From Novosphingobium mathurense (GTDB lineage Bacteria; Pseudomonadota; Alphaproteobacteria; Sphingomonadales; Sphingomonadaceae), in assembly GCF_900168325.1 (NCBI RefSeq), contig NZ_FVZE01000001.1:806001-870000 (forward strand): a DNA stretch of 64,000 nt, given 5' to 3'. Each line of letters begins with the position of its first letter. The stretch's first letter is position 1. Positions 33,887-43,749 of the stretch are shown piece by piece. A program made the position numbers and the translations under genes. The notes beneath the pieces are model-generated. The model worked only from the letters and a program-made list of their open reading frames with translations, searched no databases and had not been told where the DNA came from.

Positions 33887-34333
33887 TCAGGACGTCTGCG
33901 GCTCGCCGTAAAGCTCGTGAGCGCGCGCCTCGAAGGCCGCGACCATCTTGCGGAATGCCTTGTCGAAGTACTGGCCTGCGAGCTTCTCGAACAGGGCATT
34001 GCGGAACGAGAAGCGCACATCGAACTCGATGTCGCAGCTGTTCGCGTCCACTGCATGGAATCGCCAGACATTGTCGAGATCGCGCATCGGTCCATCGACG
34101 TAGTGGACCTTGATCTCTTCGGCCCGCCGCTTCTCGACCCGCGAGGTGAACTTCTCGCGCAGGGCCTTGAAGCCGACCAGCATGTCGGCAACCATTTCAC
34201 TGCCGTTGTCCGACTTGACCCGGGTGGCGACCACCCAGGGCAGGAATTCCTGGTAGCGGCCTACGTCCGCGACCAGATCGAACATCTGCTCGGCACTGTA
34301 GGGTAACCGGTGGACTTCGTGGATTCCGGGCAC
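33887..34333 (-). CDS. RatA/COQ10-like START-domain protein
   Basis: A 148-residue protein starting at GTG. The fold is recognised from HEVHRLPYSAEQMFDLVADVGRYQEFLPWV at the start, a hallmark of the COQ10/RatA group of ubiquinone-binding START proteins. In bacteria such proteins help coenzyme Q function; the E. coli member RatA was described as a ribosome-association toxin, and I cannot tell these roles apart here. No RatB-like partner gene is adjacent. It lies 40 bases downstream of lipA and may be co-transcribed with it. Confidence 0.88.
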   Translation of the reverse strand: MPGIHEVHRLPYSAEQMFDLVADVGRYQEFLPWVVATRVKSDNGSEMVADMLVGFKALREKFTSRVEKRRAEEIKVHYVDGPMRDLDNVWRFHAVDANSCDIEFDVRFSFRNALFEKLAGQYFDKAFRKMVAAFEARAHELYGEPQTS

Positions 34334-34373
34334 GTTCAGGCCTCGCCCGTCATGGCATTGTCTACACTGGACA

Positions 34374-35312
34374 TTACTTGCGGCCCTTGGCCAGCCTTGC
34401 TTCGCGTGCCGCCCGCATCTCGGCGAAGTCTTCGCCGGCGTGGTAGCTGGAACGGGTCAGTGGCGAAGCGGCAACCTGCAGGAAGCCCTTCGCCCGCGCA
34501 ATGGCGCCATAGGCGTTGAAGGCCTGCGGCGTGACGAATTCCTTCACCTCGGCATGCTTGGGGGTCGGGCGCAGATACTGCCCCATGGTGAGGAAGTCGA
34601 TGTCGGCGCTGCGCATGTCGTCCATCACCTGGTGCACTTCCAGGCGCTCTTCGCCCAGGCCGAGCATCACGCCCGACTTGGTGAAGATCGAGGGATCGTG
34701 GTTCTTCACTTCCTCGAGCAGGCGGAGCGACGCATAATAGCGGGCGCCCGGACGGATCGTCGGGTACAGCCTCGGCACCGTCTCGAGGTTGTGATTGTAG
34801 ACATCGGGGCGCGCAGCCACGATCGCTTCGATCGCCGGGCGCATCTTGCCGCGAAAGTCCGGGGTCAGGATCTCGATGGTCGTCGAAGGCGTGTTCCTGC
34901 GCAGCTCCTCGATCACCTTGACGAATTGGCTGGCCCCGCCGTCGGGCAGGTCGTCGCGGTCCACCGAGGTGATGACGATGTGTTCGAGGCCAAGCTTAGC
35001 CGCGGCTTCCGCCACGTGAGCAGGCTCATCGGTGTCAACACGGCCGGGCATCCCGGTCTTGACGTTGCAGAAGGCGCAGGCCCGGGTGCAGGTGTCGCCC
35101 AGGATCATGACCGTCGCATGCTTCTTGGTCCAGCACTCGCCGATATTGGGGCAAGCCGCTTCCTCGCACACGGTGTTGAGCTTGAGATCCCTCATGAGTT
35201 GGCGGGTTTCGCCATAGCCCTTGCTCGTCGGCGCCTTGACCCGGATCCAGTCCGGCTTGCGCTGCCGCTCGGGTTTCGGTTCGGGCTGCGGAACAGAGGA
35301 AAGATCGTTCAT
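34374..35312 (-). CDS. lipA: Lipoyl synthase
   Basis: A 312-residue radical-SAM enzyme that inserts sulphur into octanoyl groups on lipoyl domains. Both clusters are visible: the auxiliary [4Fe-4S] ligands in [12 protein letters not shown] (residues about 49-60) and the SAM cluster in CTRACAFC (about 76-83), plus the C-terminal RSS serine ligand ([10 protein letters not shown]). The product serves the lipoyl-bearing pyruvate dehydrogenase encoded at 46923-49378. ATG at 35312. Confidence 0.96.
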   Translation of the reverse strand: MNDLSSVPQPEPKPERQRKPDWIRVKAPTSKGYGETRQLMRDLKLNTVCEEAACPNIGECWTKKHATVMILGDTCTRACAFCNVKTGMPGRVDTDEPAHVAEAAAKLGLEHIVITSVDRDDLPDGGASQFVKVIEELRRNTPSTTIEILTPDFRGKMRPAIEAIVAARPDVYNHNLETVPRLYPTIRPGARYYASLRLLEEVKNHDPSIFTKSGVMLGLGEERLEVHQVMDDMRSADIDFLTMGQYLRPTPKHAEVKEFVTPQAFNAYGAIARAKGFLQVAASPLTRSSYHAGEDFAEMRAAREARLAKGRK

Positions 35313-35395
35313 GGGGTCCAGATAGTCTCAAGTTTGCGCCCTTGCCAGTGCGAATATCCCGTTTATGGGATGCGGGCGCAAACAAGGAGCTCCCC

Positions 35396-36049
35396 ATGAC
35401 CGAAGCCAGTGATCGTGTCCTCGACCATCTCCTCGACGGCTATCGCCGCTTTCGCCAGACCGGCTGGACCCCCAACCGCGAACGTTGGGAGAGCCTGCGC
35501 GAAGGCCAGCAGCCGGAAGTCATGATCATTGCCTGCTCGGACAGCCGCGTCGATCCTTCGCAGATCTTCGACGTCGATCCGGGCGAGATCTTCGTCGTGC
35601 GCAACGTGGCCGCGCTGGTTCCGCCGTTCGAGAACACGCCCGGCCATCACGGCGTATCGGCAGCGCTCGAATTCGCGGTGCAGGTTCTCAAGGTGAAGGA
35701 AGTCGTGGTCATGGGCCACGGCATGTGCGGCGGCTGCAAGGCCGCGCTGACCCAGGAACTGCATGGCAACGAGCCGGGTGAAGGCGGTTTCGTCGCCAAC
35801 TGGATCTCGCTGCTGGACGAAGCTCGCGCCCCGGTCGCCGACGAATTCGGCACCGAAGGTCGCCCCGCCGAGAAACAGATGGAACAGGCCGCGGTCAAGG
35901 TCAGCCTCGACAACCTGATGACCTTCCCCTGCGTACGCCGCAAGGTGAAGAACGGCGAGCTGACCCTGCGCGGCGCCTACTTCGCGATCTCCGATGGCAT
36001 CCTGCACCTGATGGACAGCGAAACCGGCAAGTTCGAAGCGGTTTCCTGA
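35396..36049 (+). CDS. Beta-class carbonic anhydrase
   Basis: A 217-residue zinc enzyme that interconverts carbon dioxide and bicarbonate. Zinc ligands are in CSDSRVDP (Cys and Asp, near residues 43-50) and HGMCGGC (His and Cys, near 103-109). AAGGAG lies seven bases before the ATG at 35396; in-frame codons upstream are not needed. No signal peptide is present, so it is cytoplasmic. It converges on the gene at 36195 with a strong bidirectional terminator between. Confidence 0.93.
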   Translation: MTEASDRVLDHLLDGYRRFRQTGWTPNRERWESLREGQQPEVMIIACSDSRVDPSQIFDVDPGEIFVVRNVAALVPPFENTPGHHGVSAALEFAVQVLKVKEVVVMGHGMCGGCKAALTQELHGNEPGEGGFVANWISLLDEARAPVADEFGTEGRPAEKQMEQAAVKVSLDNLMTFPCVRRKVKNGELTLRGAYFAISDGILHLMDSETGKFEAVS

Positions 36050-36118
36050 GAATTGCGTCATTGCCCCCGGTGGACAACGATTGTCCACACGGGGACAGCA
36101 AGCGGACTGGCCAATAGA

Positions 36119-36154
36119 AAAAGGGCGCCGGATCGATCGATCCGGCGCCCTTTT
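36119..36154. terminator. Bidirectional terminator, perfect 36-bp palindrome
   Basis: The sequence from AAAAGGGCGCC to GGCGCCCTTTT is its own exact reverse complement over 36 bases, with A- and T-runs on both sides. It can end the rightward carbonic anhydrase transcript and the leftward transcript from 37574. A separate small hairpin (GTGGACAA/TTGTCCAC, 36070-36088) lies upstream. Confidence 0.85.
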
Positions 36155-36194
36155 CTCGTGATCGGCGAGCCGCCCGAAGGCGACCCGGACCGGA

Positions 36195-37574
36195 TCAGGA
36201 CTGCGGTGCAGCCGCAGCTGCCGGAGCAGCTGCCGGGGTCGCCTTGCTTGCAGCATAGGCCGACCACAACTTGGCGACGGGCGCGCGCGAACCGCTCACC
36301 TTTGCGAAGTTGGCCTGGGCCTCGGCATACTTGCCCAGCATCGCCTGCGCCATGCCGAGGTGCATGGCGACGGCATTGGCGTCGACGCCCGGCTTGCCCA
36401 TCGCCATCGTGTAGAAGGTTTCAGCCTTGGCGGGCTGGTCGTAGCTCAGGAAGACGTCGCCGGTGCCGGCAATCGTCGCGCCGGTCGCACCCGGCTTCAT
36501 CGCGTCACGCTCCTGCGCGGCGAGCGAAGCCTTGTCGGACGAGACGCGCGCCTCGGTGTTGGCCTTTTCGCCGGCGAGATCGGAGGCGCTGATCTTGCCC
36601 TTCGAAATGCCCGCGTTCATGATCTTCAGCGCTTCGCCCGGATAGGCGCGCGGATCGACGTTCTCGATGTACTCGAGATAGTCGCGCTTGTCGTTCATCG
36701 CGCCGGTCACGTACATTAGGCGCATGAGGTCGAGGTTTTCTTTGCTCGGCAGCGAGCCAAGCTGGCGAACGACCGAAATGGCGGCATTCCAGCTATCCGG
36801 CTTCGGGTAATACTGACCGAGCATCGCGGCGTATTCAGCCGAGGGCGCAAGCTGCTTGGCGTCGTAGGCAGCCTGAAGCGCAGTGCGGATCGAGGTCTCG
36901 TTGGGCTTGGCCCCGCTTGCCTTGGCCGCTTCCAGTTCCTTGTGCACGATGGCCAGGGCCGCCTGCGGGTTGTTGGAGCGCTTGTACGAATCGGCCAGGA
37001 CTGCCTGGAGCATGCCCTGTGGATCGCGATACCCGCCGTCGTAAGCCGCCTGCAGCCAGCGAGCCGCTTCAGTGTACTGCTGGCTCTGGTAAGCGGTGAC
37101 ACCGGCAAGGTACTGTACCTGCCCCGCGGTTTCCGGACTCATCGCGCCGCTTTCGGCCATCATCACCAGACCGCGGTGCTGCATTGCGACATCGTTCATG
37201 AAGATGCCGACGTTGCGGGTGAGTTCGCCCTGCTTGAGCTTGTCGAGCGGCTCGCTAGCGGCGGCTTCGGCGGCCTTGAGCTTGGCAAGGATGCCACCCA
37301 TCGCAGCGTCCACCTCGGCGCGTGCGGCAGCCATCGCGGGGTCGGTCTGGGCGGCACGGGCCTTGTCCGCAGCAGCCTTTACCGTGGGATCGCTCTGGGC
37401 CTCGGTTACCGTCTTGTCGATTTCGGCGGCAACGGCTGCATATTCCTTGGAAAACGAAGCCTTGGCTGCCTTCTTTTCTTTTGCGGCAACCGTGGTCGGG
37501 GCAGCGGCAACAGCCATGCCGCCGGCGAGTGCCATGGCAAGGGCAACTCGGGAAATCAGGAACTTGCGAGCCAT
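36195..37574 (-). CDS. Exported repeat-rich protein (TPR-like) of unknown function
   Basis: A 459-residue protein starting at ATG 37574 with AGGAG upstream. A signal peptide (MARKFLISRVALAMALAGG, cleavage after AVAAA) predicts export. The mature chain is almost wholly helical and Ala-rich: a coiled coil near 40-115, then TPR-like helical pairs (YLAGVTAYQSQQYTEAARWLQAAYDGG; MHLGMAQAMLGKYAEAQANF), and an Ala/Pro tail. TPR proteins hold partner proteins together; the partner is unknown. It stands alone, divergent from gyrA. Confidence 0.78.
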   Translation of the reverse strand: MARKFLISRVALAMALAGGMAVAAAPTTVAAKEKKAAKASFSKEYAAVAAEIDKTVTEAQSDPTVKAAADKARAAQTDPAMAAARAEVDAAMGGILAKLKAAEAAASEPLDKLKQGELTRNVGIFMNDVAMQHRGLVMMAESGAMSPETAGQVQYLAGVTAYQSQQYTEAARWLQAAYDGGYRDPQGMLQAVLADSYKRSNNPQAALAIVHKELEAAKASGAKPNETSIRTALQAAYDAKQLAPSAEYAAMLGQYYPKPDSWNAAISVVRQLGSLPSKENLDLMRLMYVTGAMNDKRDYLEYIENVDPRAYPGEALKIMNAGISKGKISASDLAGEKANTEARVSSDKASLAAQERDAMKPGATGATIAGTGDVFLSYDQPAKAETFYTMAMGKPGVDANAVAMHLGMAQAMLGKYAEAQANFAKVSGSRAPVAKLWSAYAASKATPAAAPAAAAAPQS

Positions 37575-37911
37575 AAAGGCCAACTCCTCTCAAGTCGTCA
37601 GACACAGTGGCCCGCGCCCGAAAGCGGGGCCTCGAAAATGTACGGCGCAGGTACTGACGGGGAAATGCGCCTTTGGCAACCTCGCTCTCGAACTAGAGAC
37701 CCGCCGCTTAACGCTGTTTGAATGCGACTCACCGCAAGCGTTCAGACAGGCCTCGTCATGCGCCCGAGGCGTCCTTCCGGTGTTTCAACCCATAAGTGTG
37801 GAAAAAGATGCACTCAGCGCCTTCCCAAGGGCTGTTTCAGTGGCATTCGCCCGGCGCATGTCCTAGTGCCGAAAATCACCTTTCTCATCGAAGCAACGAA
37901 CGACACAGCGC
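37575..37911. other. Divergent gap between the TPR-like gene and gyrA
   Basis: About 337 bases without a credible gene. It must hold promoters for both directions; a candidate for gyrA is not obvious (TTGAAT near 37719 lacks a good -10). Frames that cross it run into gyrA antiphase. I see no strong hairpin or repeat. Confidence 0.5.
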
Positions 37912-40674
37912 GTGAGCGACGACATCGACACTCTTGAACATACCGGCCCCGAGGGCGAGTACACCCGCATCGACATCGTCGATGAGATGAAGACGAGCTA
38001 TCTCGATTACGCGATGAGCGTGATCGTGAGTCGCGCGCTTCCCGACGTCCGGGACGGTCTCAAGCCGGTGCATCGCCGCATTCTGTGGACCAGCCACGAA
38101 AACGGGTTCGTTTCCGGCAAGGCCTACCGCAAGTCGGCGCGTATCGTCGGTGACACCATGGGTAAGTATCACCCCCATGGCGACGCTGCGATCTACGACG
38201 CGCTGGCGCGCATGACGCAGGACTGGTCGATGCGCCTGCCGCTGATCGACGGTCAGGGCAACTTCGGCTCGATGGACCCCGATCCGCCGGCCTCGATGCG
38301 TTACACCGAGGCGCGCCTGGCCAAGGTGGCCGACGCCCTGCTTGCGGATATCGACAAGGATACCGTCGACTTCCAGCCCAACTACGACGGGGCGGAACAC
38401 GAACCGCAGGTCCTGCCGGCGCGTTTTCCGAACCTGCTGGTCAACGGCGCGGGCGGTATTGCGGTCGGCATGGCGACCAATATCCCGCCGCACAATCTGG
38501 GCGAAGTGATCGACGGTTGCTTCGCGATGATGGACAATCCGGGGATCACCTCGGAGGAACTGTTCCAGATCATTCCGGGCCCGGACTTCCCGACCGCTCC
38601 GCTGATTCTGGGACAGGGCGGTGCGCGCAATGCCGCCGTGACCGGTCGCGGCTCGATCATGATGCGCTGCCGCCACCAGATCGAGGAAACCCGCGGCGAC
38701 CGGCGCTCGATCGTCCTTACCTCGATCCCCTATCAGGTTGGCAAGTCCAACCTCGTCGAGAAAATCGCCGAGGCCGCCAAGGACAAGCGGATCGAAGGTA
38801 TCTCCGATATTCGCGACGAATCGAACCGCGAGGGCGTGCGCGTCGTCGTGGACCTGAAGCGCGACGCCTCGCCTGAAGTCGTGCTCAACCAGATCTGGCG
38901 CAACACCCCTGCCCAGTCGAACTTCGCGGCGAACATGCTGGCGATCCGCGGCGGCCGCCCGGAAATCCTCTCGCTTCGCGACATCATCCAGGCCTTCATC
39001 CAGTTCCGCGAGCAGGTTATCACCCGCCGCACCAAGTACGAACTGAACAAGGCCCGCGACCGCGCGCACATCTTGCTCGGCCTCGTCGTCGCGGTTTCGA
39101 ACCTCGACGAAGTCGTCGCGATGATCCGCAGTTCGTCGAACCCGGCCGATGCGCGTGCCAAGCTCCTCGCCAAGCAATGGCCGATCGGCGACATCGCGCC
39201 CTATATCCGCCTCGTCGAGGCGATCGAGCCGAATGCGGAAGAGGACGGCGGCACCTATCGCCTGTCCGAGACGCAAGTTAAGGCGATACTTGAACTTCGC
39301 CTCCACCGCCTGACCGCACTGGGCCGTGACGAAATCGGCGACGAGCTCAAGGAGCTTGCCATCGCGATCGAGGAATACCTCTCGATCCTGGCCGACAGAA
39401 TCAAGCTTTACAATGTGATGCGCGAGGAACTTCAGGTCGTACGCGATGCGTACGCAACCCCGCGCGTCTCCGAGATTACCGCCGCTTTCGACGGGATCGA
39501 GGACGAAGACCTGATCGAGCGCGAGGACATGGTGGTGACCGTCACCATGGACGGCTACATCAAGCGCACCCCGCTCTCGACCTTCCGCGCCCAGAACCGA
39601 GGCGGCAAGGGCCGCGCCGGCATGGCGACCAAGGACGAGGACGCAGTGACGACGATGTTCGTCACCTCGACCCACAATCCGGTCCTGTTCTTCTCGACCG
39701 CGGGCAAGGTTTACCGCCTGAAGGTCTGGAAACTGCCGGAAGGTGGTCCGACCACGCGCGGCCGCCCGATCGTCAATCTGCTGCCCGCACTCGACAAGGA
39801 CGAGACGATCCAGACCGTTCTCGCCCTTCCTGAGGACGAGGCCGAATGGGGCAAGCTCTCGGTCGTCTTCGCGACTTCGAAGGGCAATGTCCGCCGCAAC
39901 TCGATGGACGCCTTCTCGAACATCCCGACCAACGGCAAGTTCGCGATGAAGTTCGACGAGGATGCGGACGATCACCTGATCGGCGTGGCCCTGCTCGAAG
40001 CGACCGACGACGTCCTGCTCGCCACTCGCCAGGGCAAGGCGATCCGTTTCGCCGGTGACCAGGTCCGCGAGTTCACGAGCCGCACGTCCACCGGCGTGCG
40101 CGGCATGACGCTCAAGGGAGACGACCGCGTCATCTCGCTGTCGATCCTCCACCGGGTCGGCACGGAATCGGAAGAGCGCGAGGAATACCTGAAGTTCGCT
40201 CCGTGGAAGGGCGAGAAGGAAGGCGAACCGGCCCTTTCGGCCGAGCGCTTCGCAGAACTGCAGGAACGCGAACAGTTCATCCTGACCGTCTGTGCCAACG
40301 GCTACGGCAAGATGTCCTCGGCCTACGAGTATCGTCGCACCGGACGCGGCGGACAGGGCATCACCAATATCGACAATATTGCCCGCAACGGGCCGGTCGT
40401 GGCGAGCTTCCCGGCAGTTCAGGCCCAGCAGCTCATGCTGGTCACCGACCAGGCCAAGCTGATCCGCCTCCCGCTCGAGACGATGCGCGTCATCGGTCGC
40501 AATTCGGCGGGCGTCAGGCTGTTTAACGTCTCGGCGAATGAGCACGTCGTCAGCGCCGTACGCCTCGACGAGGCGAACGAGGAAGAGGACGTCGTTACCG
40601 AAGCCGTTGAGGCAGCCGAAGGCGAAACGGCCGCAGCACCGGAAGCGCCCGAGACTCCGGAAGCCGGAGAATGA
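37912..40674 (+). CDS. gyrA: DNA gyrase subunit A
   Basis: A 920-residue type II topoisomerase subunit starting at GTG. The breakage-reunion domain has the catalytic Tyr131 (SMRYTEARL) and the quinolone region HPHGDAAIYD, in which Ala92 stands where E. coli has Ser83 while Asp96 matches Asp87. The C-terminal domain bears a GyrA-box variant (QNRGGKGRAG) and repeated blades (GLAVGM-like repeats are absent; KVYRLKVWKLPEG, GNVRRNSMDAF and GKAIRF are seen), ending in an acidic Glu/Ala tail. It introduces negative supercoils with GyrB. The stop overlaps the next ATG. Confidence 0.97.
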   Translation: MSDDIDTLEHTGPEGEYTRIDIVDEMKTSYLDYAMSVIVSRALPDVRDGLKPVHRRILWTSHENGFVSGKAYRKSARIVGDTMGKYHPHGDAAIYDALARMTQDWSMRLPLIDGQGNFGSMDPDPPASMRYTEARLAKVADALLADIDKDTVDFQPNYDGAEHEPQVLPARFPNLLVNGAGGIAVGMATNIPPHNLGEVIDGCFAMMDNPGITSEELFQIIPGPDFPTAPLILGQGGARNAAVTGRGSIMMRCRHQIEETRGDRRSIVLTSIPYQVGKSNLVEKIAEAAKDKRIEGISDIRDESNREGVRVVVDLKRDASPEVVLNQIWRNTPAQSNFAANMLAIRGGRPEILSLRDIIQAFIQFREQVITRRTKYELNKARDRAHILLGLVVAVSNLDEVVAMIRSSSNPADARAKLLAKQWPIGDIAPYIRLVEAIEPNAEEDGGTYRLSETQVKAILELRLHRLTALGRDEIGDELKELAIAIEEYLSILADRIKLYNVMREELQVVRDAYATPRVSEITAAFDGIEDEDLIEREDMVVTVTMDGYIKRTPLSTFRAQNRGGKGRAGMATKDEDAVTTMFVTSTHNPVLFFSTAGKVYRLKVWKLPEGGPTTRGRPIVNLLPALDKDETIQTVLALPEDEAEWGKLSVVFATSKGNVRRNSMDAFSNIPTNGKFAMKFDEDADDHLIGVALLEATDDVLLATRQGKAIRFAGDQVREFTSRTSTGVRGMTLKGDDRVISLSILHRVGTESEEREEYLKFAPWKGEKEGEPALSAERFAELQEREQFILTVCANGYGKMSSAYEYRRTGRGGQGITNIDNIARNGPVVASFPAVQAQQLMLVTDQAKLIRLPLETMRVIGRNSAGVRLFNVSANEHVVSAVRLDEANEEEDVVTEAVEAAEGETAAAPEAPETPEAGE

Positions 40675-41039
40675 GTGAAGAACGGGCATTGTCCACCGAG
40701 ACAATCGCCTACAAGGTCCTGACCGGAGCCCAATTGGCACGGCTGCTTGAAGACGGCAGTTTTCTAGGGGCTCCGGTCGATCTTGCCGATGGTTACGTCC
40801 ATTTGTCCGCCGCGGGACAAGTCCAGGGAACGCTGGACAAGCATTTCGCCGGAGAGGATGACCTCTACATCGCCGGTATCGACCTCGAAGCGGTGTCCGA
40901 TGCCCTCAAGTGGGAAGTCTCACGCGGGGGCGCCCTGTTCCCGCACCTCTACGCGCCGTTGCCGCTCAGCGCCGTAATTGCGCATGGTCCGGTCCGGCGC
41001 GAGCCGTCGGGACGCGTTATCCTGCCGGGCCGCGGCTGA
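40671..41039 (+). CDS. DUF952 family protein
   Basis: A 122-residue protein whose ATG overlaps the gyrA stop (ATGA). The DUF952 pattern is clear: AYKVLTGAQLARLLEDGSFLG, DGYVHLSAAGQVQGTLDKHF and the HLY motif (LFPHLYAPLPL). The family has a small fold related to ADP-ribosyltransferase-like enzymes, but its role is not established. It converges on the YhhN-type gene with only three bases between the stops. Confidence 0.88.
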   Translation: MSEERALSTETIAYKVLTGAQLARLLEDGSFLGAPVDLADGYVHLSAAGQVQGTLDKHFAGEDDLYIAGIDLEAVSDALKWEVSRGGALFPHLYAPLPLSAVIAHGPVRREPSGRVILPGRG

Positions 41040-41042
41040 CCG

Positions 41043-41693
41043 TTACCGGCGCGAGCGCAGTTCCACCGTAACGCCGGTCGAAAGCATGAGGTTGCCGAAG
41101 TAGAAGAGCGGCCAGGCGAAGTGCGCCATCCATAGCTCGCGCTGCATGAGGCCGCCCCCGGCTATGGCCAACAGGTTCGCCGTCAGGATGACGACCGCCC
41201 CTGCTCCAACCCGGTAGCGCGGAAAGTTGCTTGCCCATGCGCTCGCGGCCATTCCGCCCACGGCGACCATGTAGACAAGCGCAGTAACCCGCATTTCCGG
41301 CGATGCGAGGAGAAATCCGATCGCCGGCGTAACCAGCAGGATCGCAGTAACGGCGGCTTTCTGCGACCCGGTGAGCGTCGGGCGGCGATGCGAGGCGAAG
41401 AGCCCGATGCCCAGGCCGAAGCCGATGATGATCAGGACGATCGAGGCGTAGGGCAAGTAGTCGTAGAGCGCCGTACCGATCCCCTCGCAGGCCAGCATGC
41501 CAGCCAACATCCGCGTATCGTTTCCGCGATGACGCAGGACAGCGTAGACCGCGAGCAACAGCAGCGGGGCCGCTTTGAGGCCGAGCAGGTAAAGGCCCGG
41601 GAAACGGCTGTTTTCCAACCATATGAAGGCCAGCGCAGCAAGCACGCTGCCCAGGAGCCAGGGCCTTCTTTCGATCAGTGCGCGCCTTGGCAT
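41043..41693 (-). CDS. YhhN/lysoplasmalogenase-type membrane protein
   Basis: About 216 residues, mostly membrane-spanning with seven to eight helices (for example PWLLGSVLAALAFIWL, ASIVLIIIGFGLGIGLFASH and MAHFAWPLFYFGNLMLSTG). The spacing of acidic residues and the final FYFGNLML...S segment match the YhhN family, whose eukaryotic members (TMEM86) hydrolyse lysoplasmalogen. I use the ATG at 41693 (MPRRALIERRPW); a GTG at 41741 would add 16 polar residues. Function in bacteria is uncertain. Confidence 0.78.
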   Translation of the reverse strand: MPRRALIERRPWLLGSVLAALAFIWLENSRFPGLYLLGLKAAPLLLLAVYAVLRHRGNDTRMLAGMLACEGIGTALYDYLPYASIVLIIIGFGLGIGLFASHRRPTLTGSQKAAVTAILLVTPAIGFLLASPEMRVTALVYMVAVGGMAASAWASNFPRYRVGAGAVVILTANLLAIAGGGLMQRELWMAHFAWPLFYFGNLMLSTGVTVELRSRR

Positions 41694-41834
41694 TATCTGG
41701 GTCTTCCAATCCGGGTCAAATTCGTCGACTGCGCTTGTCACGGTTTTGGCACTTCATGCAATCCCTCTCGGATCGCCGCGCCAAATCTGCATTCCCTTTC
41801 GCTGCGCGCAAAGAGCCGCTAGGGGCCTTTGCCC

Positions 41835-43211
41835 ATGACAGCACAACCCGGTTACGACGTTCACATTATCGGCGGCGGCCTCGCAGGCAGCGAAGCGGCC
41901 TGGCAACTCGCCCGGCGCGGCCTTCGCGTGCGCCTGTCCGAAATGCGCGGCACGGGCGAACGGAGCCCGGCGCACCAGACCGACGGCCTTGCCGAAATGG
42001 TCTGCTCCAATTCCTTCCGCTCCGACGACGACGAGAAGAACGCAGTCGGCCTGCTTCATCACGAGATGCGCCGCTGCGATTCGGTGATCATGGCGGCTGC
42101 TGCCTGTGCGCAGGTGCCTGCCGGATCTGCGCTGGCCGTCGATCGCGAAGTGTTCTCCGCCGAAGTCGAGGCGCGCCTGCAATCGCTGCCGACGCTCGAC
42201 ATCGTGCGAGAGCGGATCGACACCCTGCCCGAAAGCGGCCTGACAATCATCGCCACCGGCCCGCTGACCGCCGAAGCGCTTGCCGGCAGCATCGGCAAGG
42301 CCACGGGTTCGGACAGCCTCGCGTTCTTCGATGCCATTGCCCCGATCGTCTACCACGACACGATCGACATGGACATTTGCTGGAAAGCATCGCGCTGGGA
42401 CAAGCCGTCCAAGTTCGGCGGTGAGGCCAAGGACTACATCAACTGCCCGATGGACAAGGACCAGTACCTCACTTTCCATCAGGCCCTCATCGATGGCGAA
42501 AAGACCGCGTTCAAGGAGTGGGAGGCGAACACTCCCTACTTCGACGGCTGCATGCCGATCGAAGTCATGGCCGAACGCGGCGTCGACACCCTGCGCTTCG
42601 GACCGATGAAGCCGGTAGGGCTCGACAACCCGCACTGGGCGACCGAAGAACATCCCAATGGGCGCTGGGCCTATGCCGTCGTCCAATTGCGGCAGGACAA
42701 CAAGCTCGGCACGCTGTGGAACATGGTCGGTTTCCAGACCAAGCTCAAACATGCCGAGCAGGTCCGCCTGTTCCGCACCATTCCCGGCCTCGAGAACGCC
42801 GAATTTGCGCGCCTTGGCGGCCTCCACCGCAATACCTTCCTCAACTCGCCGATCCTGCTCGACCGCCAGTTACGCCTCAAGAGCGCGCCGCACGTGCGCT
42901 TTGCCGGCCAGATCACCGGCTGCGAGGGATATGTCGAGAGCGCCGCAGTCGGCCTGATGGCCGGCCTGATGACCGCAGCCGAACTGCGTGGCCTCGATTG
43001 GCAGGGACCTCCGGCGACGACGGCGATGGGCGCCCTGCTCTCCCACATTACCGGCGATGCCGAGGCGGAGAGTTATCAGCCGATGAACGTCAATTTCGGG
43101 CTGTTCCCGCCACTTCACGACGTCAGGAAGAAGCAGCGCAAGGAAGCCTATACCTCGCGGGCCAAGGAAGACATCGGAACCTGGCTGCAGACCCTGTCCC
43201 CGGCGGCCTGA
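41835..43211 (+). CDS. trmFO: tRNA (uracil-54-C5) methyltransferase, folate-dependent, TrmFO
   Basis: A 458-residue flavoprotein that makes ribothymidine at tRNA position 54 using methylenetetrahydrofolate. The FAD-binding [14 protein letters not shown] lies near residues 13-26 and the family motif [11 protein letters not shown] near 55-65; a second GG-type motif ([12 protein letters not shown]) occurs near 356. The ATG at 41835 is preferred to a TTG six bases upstream. The EF-hand gene on the other strand ends seven bases after its stop. Confidence 0.95.
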   Translation: MTAQPGYDVHIIGGGLAGSEAAWQLARRGLRVRLSEMRGTGERSPAHQTDGLAEMVCSNSFRSDDDEKNAVGLLHHEMRRCDSVIMAAAACAQVPAGSALAVDREVFSAEVEARLQSLPTLDIVRERIDTLPESGLTIIATGPLTAEALAGSIGKATGSDSLAFFDAIAPIVYHDTIDMDICWKASRWDKPSKFGGEAKDYINCPMDKDQYLTFHQALIDGEKTAFKEWEANTPYFDGCMPIEVMAERGVDTLRFGPMKPVGLDNPHWATEEHPNGRWAYAVVQLRQDNKLGTLWNMVGFQTKLKHAEQVRLFRTIPGLENAEFARLGGLHRNTFLNSPILLDRQLRLKSAPHVRFAGQITGCEGYVESAAVGLMAGLMTAAELRGLDWQGPPATTAMGALLSHITGDAEAESYQPMNVNFGLFPPLHDVRKKQRKEAYTSRAKEDIGTWLQTLSPAA

Positions 43212-43217
43212 GCCGGG

Positions 43218-43676
43218 TCAGCACGAGCAGCGCGGCTTGGGCTTGGGTTTGCGCGGCGGTGCCGTGCGACGAAACTCCTCGGGTGTCAGCCAGTCGTCGC
43301 CATTGACGTCGGCATGATCGAACTTGTCGACCGTGGTGACCGCCCATTCCTCGAAGGTGAGCAGGTTGTTGCCGTCCTTGTCGAGACTGCGGAAACCCGA
43401 TGTGCGCGTCGATAGCATCTCGTTGCGGGTGATACGCCCGTCACTGTCGCGATCGTAGCGGCCAAAGCGCTGCTGCTCGCGACTGAGTTCGGTGGCCTCG
43501 GGCGGCTCCGGTCCGACGAGATCCTCGATCGAAGCGCTGGGAAATTCGTCGGGTTCCGCCGACGCTTCCTCCGGCGGGGGAGCCCCCTCCTCCACTTCGG
43601 CGCGGCCCTGCATCCAGAACAGGCCGAGCGAGGCGAGCACCAGCGCCGCCAGAGCACCGAGCACCAATCTGTTCAC
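43218..43676 (-). CDS. Membrane-anchored EF-hand protein
   Basis: A 152-residue protein starting at GTG. The N-terminus is a hydrophobic anchor or signal (NRLVLGALAALVLASLGLFWM), followed by a Pro/Glu-rich linker and three EF-hand loops: DRDSDGRITRNE, DKDGNNLLTFEE and DVNGDDWLTPEE. The tail is Lys/Pro-rich and ends in CSC. It should bind calcium in the periplasm; its role is unknown. Such proteins are recurrent in sphingomonads. Confidence 0.82.
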   Translation of the reverse strand: MNRLVLGALAALVLASLGLFWMQGRAEVEEGAPPPEEASAEPDEFPSASIEDLVGPEPPEATELSREQQRFGRYDRDSDGRITRNEMLSTRTSGFRSLDKDGNNLLTFEEWAVTTVDKFDHADVNGDDWLTPEEFRRTAPPRKPKPKPRCSC

Positions 43677-43749
43677 GCGCGCCTCTGCATTACGCCGCGA
43701 TGCCTAGTGCGGTGTTCTCCGCCTTTGAAATTACAATGTGGTCAGGAGG

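Noticed and set aside
36070-36088. Hairpin GTGGACAA/TTGTCCAC as terminator of the carbonic anhydrase gene
   Set aside because: No T-run follows, and a far stronger palindromic terminator lies 30 bases downstream.
37885-40740. A 951-codon open frame antisense to gyrA
   Set aside because: It mirrors the codon phase of gyrA in GC-rich DNA, has no recognisable domain and no ribosome-binding site; gyrA itself is certain.
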